Shown here: positions 57,666 to 64,000 of the stretch, piece after piece | Layout: every line of letters begins with the position of its first letter | Position numbering within the stretch: position 1 is the first letter of the stretch | Assembly: GCF_001570425.1 (NCBI RefSeq) | Contig: NZ_BCSX01000051.1 | Span: forward strand, 1 to 64,000 | Source of the DNA: Mycolicibacterium brisbanense | GTDB taxonomy: Bacteria > Actinomycetota > Actinomycetes > Mycobacteriales > Mycobacteriaceae | Reading direction: 5' to 3' | DNA length: 64,000 nucleotides | Position numbers and translations under genes: made by a program | Notes under the pieces: generated by a model | Seen by the model: the letters and a program-made list of their open reading frames with translations, nothing else | Database searches by the model: none | What the model was told of the DNA's origin: nothing

Positions 57666-60022
57666 TCACCGACACCGCGTTTCCCGTCGAGCCCTGGCAG
57701 CTGCGCGAGACCGAACTCCAGTTGAACCTCATCGCGCAGACCGAATCAGTGTTCGCTCTGTCCAACGGACACATCGGATTTCGCGGCAACCTCGACGAGG
57801 GGGAGCCGCACGGGCTTCCCGGCACCTATCTGAATTCGTTCTTCGAACTGCGCCCGCTGCCGTATGCCGAAGCCGGCTACGGCTATCCGGAAGAAGGCCA
57901 GTCGCTGATCAACGTGACCAACGGAAAGGTGCTGCGGCTGCTGGTCGACGACGAACCGTTCGACGTCCGTTATGGCGAACTGCTCGAGCACGAACGAATC
58001 TTGGATTTCCGGGCAGGTACGTTGACGCGACGGGCGCGCTGGTGTTCGCCGGCAGGCAAGCAGGTTCTCATGCAGTGGACCAGGCTGGTATCCCTGGAGC
58101 ACCGCAGCGTCGCCGCGATCGAGTTCTGCATCGAGGCGGTCGATGAATTCGCGCGCATCACAGTGCAATCCGAACTCGTCGCCAACGAGGACCAGCCGGT
58201 CACATCGCCGGATCCGCGGGCCGCGGCGGTGCTCAGCCATCCGCTCAAGTCGGTCACCCACGAAGGCCGTGGCCAGCAGGCGCTGTTGATGCACCGCACC
58301 CGCTCAAGTGAACTGACCATGGCTGCGGCCATGGATCACGTCATCGAAGTGCCCGGCAGGGTCGACGTCTCGACCGAGACCGCTGCGGACCTCGCTCGCA
58401 CCACTGTGATCTGCGGGCTGCGGGCGGGCCAACGGCTGCGCATCGTCAAGTTCCTCGCCTACGGCTGGTCCAGTCTGCGTTCGCGTCCGGCCCTGCACGA
58501 CCAGGTCGCGGGCGCCATCGCCGGCGCTCGCTATTCCGGGTGGCAGGGTCTGCTCGATTCGCAGCGGGCGTACCTCGACGACTTCTGGGACAGCGCCGAT
58601 GTGGAAATCGAAGGTAATCCACGCTGTCAGCAAGCCGTGCGCTTCGGGCTCTTCCACGTGTTGCAAGCGGGGGCCCGCGCGGAGCGGCGGGCAATACCCT
58701 CGAAGGGATTGACGGGCCCGGGCTACGACGGGCACGCGTTCTGGGACACCGAGGGTTTCGTGCTTCCGGTGCTGACCTACACCTGGCCGCAGGCAGCCGC
58801 CGATGCGTTGCGGTGGCGGGCCTCGACCCTGAACCTCGCCCGCGACCGTGCCGCGGAGCTGGACCTGGCGGGCGCCACCTTCCCGTGGCGGACCATCGGC
58901 GGCGAAGAATGCTCGGCGTACTGGCCTGCCGGTACCGCCGCGTGGCATGTGAACGCGGACATCGCCATGGCTTTCGAGCGGTACCGGGTGGTCACCGGCG
59001 ACGGGTCACTCGAATCCGAATGCGGGCTGCCCGTTCTGGTGGAGACGGCCCGGCTCTGGTACGCCCTCGGCCACTACGACCGCCACGGGGAATGGCACAT
59101 CGACGGTGTCACCGGTCCCGACGAGTACACGGCGGTGGTGCGCGACAACCTCTTCACCAACCTGATGGCCGCAGAGAATCTGCGGATCGCCGCGGCTGCC
59201 TGCGAGCGCCATCCCGGTCAGGCCGCGGCGCTGGAAGTCACGGCCGAGGAGATGGCCATGTGGCGGGAGGCCGCGGAAACCGTTCATGTGCCCTACGACA
59301 AGGAGCTGGAGGTGCATCAACAGTGCGAAGGATTCACCCGGCTGCGCGAATGGCAGTTCAGCGATGAGACCACCTACCCGCTGTTGCTGAGCCAGCCCTA
59401 TGTGCGGCTCTATCCGTCGCAGGTGATCAAGCAGGCCGACCTGGTGCTGGCCATGCACTGGCTGGGGCATTGCTTCACCGACGAGCAGAAGGCGCGCAAC
59501 GTCGACTACTACGAGCCCCGCACCACCCGCGACTCATCGTTGTCGGCGTGCACCCAGGCGGTGCTGTGTGCCGAGGTCGGGCATCTCGAGCTCGCGCATG
59601 ACTATGCGGCTGAGGCCGCTCTGATGGACTTGCGCGACCTGGAGCACAACACACGGGACGGCCTGCACATGGCGTCGCTCGCCGGTGCGTGGACCGCCTT
59701 GCTCGCAGGGTTCGGCGGCCTGCGCGACGGGGAGGGGATCCTCGCGCTGGACCCGCAGCTGCCCGACGACATCACGCGGTTGAGATTTCGCCTGCGCTGG
59801 CGGGATTGCCGGGTCACCGTCGACATCACACATGACACCGCGACGTACACGTTGCGCGACGACACGCACGGGCGGCTGCGGCTGCGCCATGCCGGCCGCG
59901 ATGTCGAACTGACCACGGAATCACCGGTTTCCGTGCCGCTGCGGCGCCGCACTCCGCTGCTGGCGCGACCCCAGCAGCCACCGGGGCGCGAACCTGCCCG
60001 GTGGGACAGCCAGTCGCAGTGA
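57662..60022 (+). CDS. Glycoside hydrolase family 65 (trehalose/maltose/kojibiose phosphorylase type)
   Basis: A 786-aa GH65 enzyme with an N-terminal beta-sandwich, an (alpha/alpha)6 barrel and a small C-terminal sheet. The catalytic acid is in VTGPDEYTAVV, with GHAFWDTEGFVLPVL and HWLGHCFTDEQK around the active site and phosphate pocket. With the coupled beta-phosphoglucomutase it would degrade an alpha-glucosyl disaccharide to glucose and glucose-6-phosphate. The exact linkage is not decidable by eye. Confidence 0.9.
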   Translation: MITDTAFPVEPWQLRETELQLNLIAQTESVFALSNGHIGFRGNLDEGEPHGLPGTYLNSFFELRPLPYAEAGYGYPEEGQSLINVTNGKVLRLLVDDEPFDVRYGELLEHERILDFRAGTLTRRARWCSPAGKQVLMQWTRLVSLEHRSVAAIEFCIEAVDEFARITVQSELVANEDQPVTSPDPRAAAVLSHPLKSVTHEGRGQQALLMHRTRSSELTMAAAMDHVIEVPGRVDVSTETAADLARTTVICGLRAGQRLRIVKFLAYGWSSLRSRPALHDQVAGAIAGARYSGWQGLLDSQRAYLDDFWDSADVEIEGNPRCQQAVRFGLFHVLQAGARAERRAIPSKGLTGPGYDGHAFWDTEGFVLPVLTYTWPQAAADALRWRASTLNLARDRAAELDLAGATFPWRTIGGEECSAYWPAGTAAWHVNADIAMAFERYRVVTGDGSLESECGLPVLVETARLWYALGHYDRHGEWHIDGVTGPDEYTAVVRDNLFTNLMAAENLRIAAAACERHPGQAAALEVTAEEMAMWREAAETVHVPYDKELEVHQQCEGFTRLREWQFSDETTYPLLLSQPYVRLYPSQVIKQADLVLAMHWLGHCFTDEQKARNVDYYEPRTTRDSSLSACTQAVLCAEVGHLELAHDYAAEAALMDLRDLEHNTRDGLHMASLAGAWTALLAGFGGLRDGEGILALDPQLPDDITRLRFRLRWRDCRVTVDITHDTATYTLRDDTHGRLRLRHAGRDVELTTESPVSVPLRRRTPLLARPQQPPGREPARWDSQSQ

Positions 60023-60124
60023 ACCCGCGCGCCACGAACACAGGACATCCCCAGATTGAGATGTGTCCAGATGGGTAACTCTGTCTGAATTCGTGATGAC
60101 GGGGACTTGAGATGTGGAGCTGAC

Positions 60125-60523
60125 ATGAACGTCCTGAATACCGCGGCAGACGTTGTGACCCGCACGGCGGACGCTGCCGTCGCGGGGGCTGGGGCGCTGA
60201 GCGGCGCTGTTGTCAACGGCGTCGTCGGCGGCGTGCGAGGGACCGCGTCCGGCGTCGTGGACGGATTCGGTAAGGGCAGCCATTCGGTCCCGGCGGCCGC
60301 GCTGACCATGGCTGCCGTGGGCGCCACCGGGCTCGTCGAGTGGCCTGTCGTGCTCCTGGTCGGCGGGACCGCGCTCGCGGTCCGCCAGCTCCACGGGCAC
60401 ACCGCTGACGCACAGGCCGACCAGCCGGCCCGGCCTACCGATTCAGCCACCCGGCCGCCGGCCAGACGCAGGCCGCGGACCACAGCCACGGCACGGAAAG
60501 CCAAGGCGTCCGCCGGAAAGTAA
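60125..60523 (+). CDS. Small Gly/Ala-rich membrane-associated protein preceding the P-type ATPase
   Basis: A 132-aa protein with a Gly/Ala/Val-rich amphipathic N-terminus (about 5-50), a hydrophobic helix (about 58-85, ALTMAAVGATGLVEWPVVLLVGGTALAVRQL) and a basic, Ala/Pro/Arg-rich tail (PPARRRPRTTATARKAKASAGK). I recall a similar small membrane protein (Rv0426c) upstream of ctpH in M. tuberculosis. It ends 8 bp before the ATPase GTG, so the pair is an operon. Function unknown. Confidence 0.72.
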   Translation: MNVLNTAADVVTRTADAAVAGAGALSGAVVNGVVGGVRGTASGVVDGFGKGSHSVPAAALTMAAVGATGLVEWPVVLLVGGTALAVRQLHGHTADAQADQPARPTDSATRPPARRRPRTTATARKAKASAGK

Positions 60524-60531
60524 GGCCACCT

Positions 60532-63500
60532 GTGCATCTTCCGCGAACATTGCAGGGCGCGGCGCTGCTCCCTTTTCGCCTGGCGAATGCCGGCATAGGC
60601 ACCGCGCTGTCCATGACGGTGGCGGGCGCGGCGCTGCTCGAGCAGCCGGTCCGGGTCGGCGACGGGGTGCTCAGGTCCGTGACCGGCGCCGTGTCAGAAG
60701 TATTCGGCGCCAACGCCTCCCGCCGATGCCGACAAGCCGGCGATCGGTGCTGGATCGAGGTTCGCGGGCTCAGTGAAACCGAACCCGGGGGCGATCTCGG
60801 CATCTCGGTGACACGGCTGCTTGAGCGCAGACCCGGTGTGGTGGCGGTAAAACTGAACTACCCGTTGTCCCGGGCCATCATCCGGGTGGACCCTGATTCA
60901 GCGGTGCTGAGCGAACTCTGCGCTGCGGTGGCGGCAGCCGAGCGGCAGGCGGGAGCGCCTGACGCGCACCGCACACCCGCCGACCTGCCGGGTGACGGCG
61001 CGGCCTACGCGGGTGCCCTGGCGGTGACCGCGTTGAACGCGTGTGGGCTCGCAGTGGCGCTGGCCGGCCGGGTGCTGCCGCTGCCCCGGGTGCCCAGTGC
61101 CCTCAACGCTGTGGTCAACGTGGTCGATTACCAACCCCGGATCCGGCGCGCCCTGGAAGACAGGTTCGGCGGCACCGCCACAGACACCGGACTCGGGCTG
61201 GCCACTGCCTTCAGCTATGCCCTCACGCAGGCGCCCGGCTCGCTCGCGGTCGATTTGCTGGTAAAAGCGCTGAGGGCGGCGGAAATTCGTGCTGCAGCGC
61301 AAGCCTGGTCGCGGCGCGAACCGGTGATGGCCGACCGCGCCGAATGCGTCGACGGTGTGCGACCGGCGCCCCGGCCCTGTCCGCGACCACCCGGTCCGAT
61401 CGAACGCTACAGCGACCGGGCGGCAGCCGCCCAGGTGTCCGGCGGCCTGGCGGCAGGAGTGTTCGCACGAAATGTGAGCGCCATGGCCACCGCGGCGGTC
61501 ATCGCTGCGCCGAAAGCCGCCCGCAACTGTCGTGAGTCGTTCGCCGCCACCCTCGGGCGCGGGCTCGCCGACCGCGGTGTGCTGACGCTGCGGCCCGCCG
61601 CGTTGCGCAGCCTCGACCGCATCGACGCCGTCGTACTCGACCCGCGCGCACTGGAAGTGGACGAATTGCGGATAGGCCGCATCCGCGATGTCGAGGAGGA
61701 CGACCGCGGTGCGGTATGGCGTTGGGCGCAAGAGGAATTGGGCCGCGGTGCGCTGCGGCCCGGATGGCAACCGGTCCGCGGCGGTGCCAGACCGGGTGAG
61801 GTCCTTGTGCGCCCGGCTCACCACCGGCTGGCCGGCGCACTCATCGGCGAGCTGCAAGGCGACCAGTCGCTCGCGGTCTCTCTCGACGTCGAGAGCCTCG
61901 ATGAGCTGCGCGCCGGCTTCGACGACCTCGCTGAGTGCGCGTCCTCCTACGACGAGGCGCTCGCCGCGACCGTGACAGCGCTGCAGCGCGACGGACGCAC
62001 GGTCGCGGTGGTGTCGGCGGCCGCCGCTCAGGCTCTCGCCGATGCCGACGTGGCCATCGGTATCGCAAACGGGGATACCGGTGTATGGCATGCCGATCTG
62101 CTGTACGACGACCTGGCGGGCGTTTGGCATGTATTGCACGCGCTGCCCGCCGCGCGCCGGGCGAGCCACCGTGGCGTCGAGCTGGCCCTCGGCGGTTCAC
62201 TGCTAGGTGCGCTGTTGATGATCCCCGGTGTGCGCGGGCGCGGGCCCGGCCCGGTGACCGCGGGCGCAGGTGCCGGAGCCTGGACCGGTCTGATGCTCGC
62301 GCGCAACGCACTGAAGTGCGAAACCCCTTCTCCAGCACCGCTATACGAGTGGCACGGCATGTCACCGAGAGAAGTGCGGGCGCTGCTCCCCGCTCCGCCC
62401 GACCCCCGGCGAAGACCACGTGCCCGGGTGAGTGGAGGCGCCGTGGCGGTGCTGCGCGGCACGCGCGCGGTTGCGGGTCCCGTGGCACGGGCGATCGCCG
62501 ACTTCACCGACGCGGTCCGCGACGAGTTGTCCGATCCGCTGACCCCGGTGCTCGCGGTGGGGGCCGCGGCCAGTGCGGTTCTCGGGTCGCCGGTCGACGC
62601 AGTTCTTGTCGGGTCGGTGCTCGGCGGCAATGCGGTGCTGGCCGCCGTCCAGCGCGTTCGTGCCGAGCGGCTGCTCAGGAGGCTGATCACCGGGCAAGAT
62701 CCGGTGGCGCGCAGGATGTCCGCCGACGGGCAGGTGCACAACGTCGGTAGCACCGAGCTGCGTCCAGGAGATGTGGTCGTGGTCGCAGCGGGCGAAGTGG
62801 TTCCCGCCGATGCCCGGCTCACCGACGCTGTCGACCTCGAGGTCGACGAGTCCGCGTTGACCGGTGAATCGCTCCCCGTGGTCAAGCATGTCCACGAGAC
62901 ACCGGCCGCCCCACTGGCCGAACGGGCATGCATGCTGCATGCCACCACGACCGTGGTCGCGGGATCGGCAGTCGCCATCGTCACCGCGGTGGGCGCCGAC
63001 ACCCAGGCACACCGCGCGGTCCACGGCATTCGTACGCGGGCGCCCGATGTCGGATTGCAGAGTCAGCTGCGCACTTTGACCAACAAGGCCTGGCCGTTCA
63101 GTCTCTTCGGCGGCGCGTTGGTCAGCGGGCTCGGATTGCTGCGGCACACCGGTCTGCGCGAGGCCGTCAGCAGCGGGGTGGCCGTGGGCGTGGCGGCGGT
63201 TCCCGAAGGTCTGCCACTGGTGGCGACCCTGGCGCAGCAGGCCTCGGCTCGGCGGCTCACCCGGTGCGGTGTGCTGGTCCGCGCCCCTCGCTCCGTCGAA
63301 GCACTCGGCCGCGTCGATGTCGTCTGCTTCGACAAGACCGGGACACTGAGCGAAAACCGGTTGCGCGTCGTGCAGGTCGAGCACGCATCCGGGATGTCCG
63401 CTGAACACGTTCTCGCTCAGGCTGGTTCGGCCACACCACCGCCGAATGGCGACCGGCACGAACACGCGACCGACCTCGCGGTCGCCGAGGCGGCACGCGG

Positions 63501-64000
63501 TCAGGAGATGACCGAAATCGACACCGATGCAATACATCTCCCGTTTCGTTCGGGACGGCCGTTCTCGGCTTCCATCAACGGAACGCGGCTGTGCGTCAAG
63601 GGCGCTCCCGAGGTGGTACTCGCGGACTGCGACGGCGCCGAAACGGCCGACGTGTGGCAGCGGGTCCAGACCATGGCCGCCGACGGCTTGCGCGTCATCG
63701 CGGTCGCGCATCGGGAACTCTCGGAGCGCCAGGCCGCGGCGGCCCGTGACGACTCCGAGTTCTTCGCGGCGTTGTGCGTCGAGAATCTGTGCTACAGCGG
63801 ATTGCTCGGGTTGTCCGACACGCCGCGGCCGGATGCGGAGGAGGTCCTGGCGAGCCTTTCCGATCGTGGTATCGGGATCCGGTTGATCACCGGCGACCAT
63901 CCGGTCACCGCAGCGGCGATTGCCACGCGGCTGGGGTTGTCCGTATCCGTCGGCGATGTGATCAGTGGCTCGCAATGGGAGTCGATGCCGCGCCGGCTGC
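60532..64000 (+). CDS. CtpH/CtpI-like large P-type ATPase, truncated by the window edge
   Basis: The frame from the GTG at 60532 is open to the end of the window (1156 codons so far). It has a long N-terminal region with HMA-like folds, then the P-type core: LVGSVLGGNAVLAAVQ, the actuator motif TGES (context DESALTGESLP), the phosphorylation site DKTGTLSEN, KGAPEV and GDHPVTAAAI. Mycobacterial CtpH and CtpI are unusually long (about 1500-1600 aa), matching this architecture; the transported ion is uncertain. The C-terminal hinge and last helices lie beyond 64000. Confidence 0.87.
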   Translation, partial: MHLPRTLQGAALLPFRLANAGIGTALSMTVAGAALLEQPVRVGDGVLRSVTGAVSEVFGANASRRCRQAGDRCWIEVRGLSETEPGGDLGISVTRLLERRPGVVAVKLNYPLSRAIIRVDPDSAVLSELCAAVAAAERQAGAPDAHRTPADLPGDGAAYAGALAVTALNACGLAVALAGRVLPLPRVPSALNAVVNVVDYQPRIRRALEDRFGGTATDTGLGLATAFSYALTQAPGSLAVDLLVKALRAAEIRAAAQAWSRREPVMADRAECVDGVRPAPRPCPRPPGPIERYSDRAAAAQVSGGLAAGVFARNVSAMATAAVIAAPKAARNCRESFAATLGRGLADRGVLTLRPAALRSLDRIDAVVLDPRALEVDELRIGRIRDVEEDDRGAVWRWAQEELGRGALRPGWQPVRGGARPGEVLVRPAHHRLAGALIGELQGDQSLAVSLDVESLDELRAGFDDLAECASSYDEALAATVTALQRDGRTVAVVSAAAAQALADADVAIGIANGDTGVWHADLLYDDLAGVWHVLHALPAARRASHRGVELALGGSLLGALLMIPGVRGRGPGPVTAGAGAGAWTGLMLARNALKCETPSPAPLYEWHGMSPREVRALLPAPPDPRRRPRARVSGGAVAVLRGTRAVAGPVARAIADFTDAVRDELSDPLTPVLAVGAAASAVLGSPVDAVLVGSVLGGNAVLAAVQRVRAERLLRRLITGQDPVARRMSADGQVHNVGSTELRPGDVVVVAAGEVVPADARLTDAVDLEVDESALTGESLPVVKHVHETPAAPLAERACMLHATTTVVAGSAVAIVTAVGADTQAHRAVHGIRTRAPDVGLQSQLRTLTNKAWPFSLFGGALVSGLGLLRHTGLREAVSSGVAVGVAAVPEGLPLVATLAQQASARRLTRCGVLVRAPRSVEALGRVDVVCFDKTGTLSENRLRVVQVEHASGMSAEHVLAQAGSATPPPNGDRHEHATDLAVAEAARGQEMTEIDTDAIHLPFRSGRPFSASINGTRLCVKGAPEVVLADCDGAETADVWQRVQTMAADGLRVIAVAHRELSERQAAAARDDSEFFAALCVENLCYSGLLGLSDTPRPDAEEVLASLSDRGIGIRLITGDHPVTAAAIATRLGLSVSVGDVISGSQWESMPRRL

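Noticed and set aside
60053..60077. GGGTA upstream of the small protein before the P-type ATPase as a SigF promoter
   Set aside because: The -35 position reads GATT or AGAT rather than GTTT, too far from the consensus.
1..64000. CRISPR arrays, insertion sequences, integrase/attachment sites, tRNA or rRNA genes
   Set aside because: I looked for direct repeat arrays, transposase-like frames with inverted ends, and cloverleaf-like sequence and saw none that hold up.

Overview
The window looks like the chromosome of a rapidly growing mycobacterium (Mycolicibacterium type). It is uniformly GC-rich. Several blocks match mycobacterial gene order as I remember it from M. tuberculosis: nei/lhr/TetR regulator (Rv3297-Rv3295), pcd/lrpA/lat (Rv3293-Rv3290c), the beta-phosphoglucomutase/GH65 pair (Rv3400-Rv3401) and a small membrane protein followed by a CtpH/CtpI-type P-type ATPase. 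I see no rRNA, tRNA, insertion sequence, prophage or CRISPR array. Family assignments come from reading motifs, not from database searches.

Layout. 0-6.7 kb: edge of an HNH/DUF222-type gene, then DNA repair and helicase genes (nei, lhr) with a TetR regulator and a small hypothetical gene. 7-8.2 kb: a small heat-shock protein divergent from an HspR-like MerR repressor, with HAIR-like operators between them. 8.4-12.6 kb: lipase-maturation-factor-like membrane protein, MPT63-like secreted protein, SDR, membrane protein, Tat metallophosphoesterase. 12.6-14.9 kb: a lipoprotein cupredoxin divergent from an ECF sigma factor/Rieske pair, plus a small secreted protein. All three units carry the same bipartite promoter motif, GTGTAACC-N16-(G/T)GTG. 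14.9-18.4 kb: lysine epsilon-aminotransferase locus (pcd, lrpA, lat). 18.7-23.9 kb: PucR regulator divergent from a transporter/amidohydrolase/nitrilase operon.

24-52 kb is a stress and accessory region. Short genes are preceded again and again by GTTT-N15/16-GGGTA, the mycobacterial SigF (general stress) promoter pattern. They include a methyltransferase/CDGSH pair, a heme-oxygenase-like enzyme, a DUF2795 protein, a PfkB kinase, a UsfY-like protein, katE, a lipase-like hydrolase, a flavoprotein and a TPP enzyme. Embedded in it (32.3-45.4 kb) is a glycan cluster: GmhA, HldE-like kinase/nucleotidyltransferase, a GT2-GmhB fusion, two GT9 transferases, two GT4-like transferases, another GT2, a NodU/CmcH carbamoyltransferase, UDP-glucose dehydrogenase and a UDP-glucuronate-decarboxylase-like epimerase. 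I infer that it makes an envelope or secreted glycan containing heptose, uronate or pentose, and carbamoyl groups, at least partly under SigF. A second ctaD (cytochrome oxidase subunit I) in this region is broken by an apparent 5-bp slippage deletion that removes the paired CuB histidines.

54-64 kb: ferritin-like protein, membrane protein, nucleotidyltransferase, EEP-family phosphatase, beta-phosphoglucomutase/GH65 pair, and a P-type ATPase that runs off the right edge.

The best candidates for something undescribed are the SigF-linked heptose/carbamoyl glycan cluster and the ECF-Rieske-cupredoxin redox regulon.
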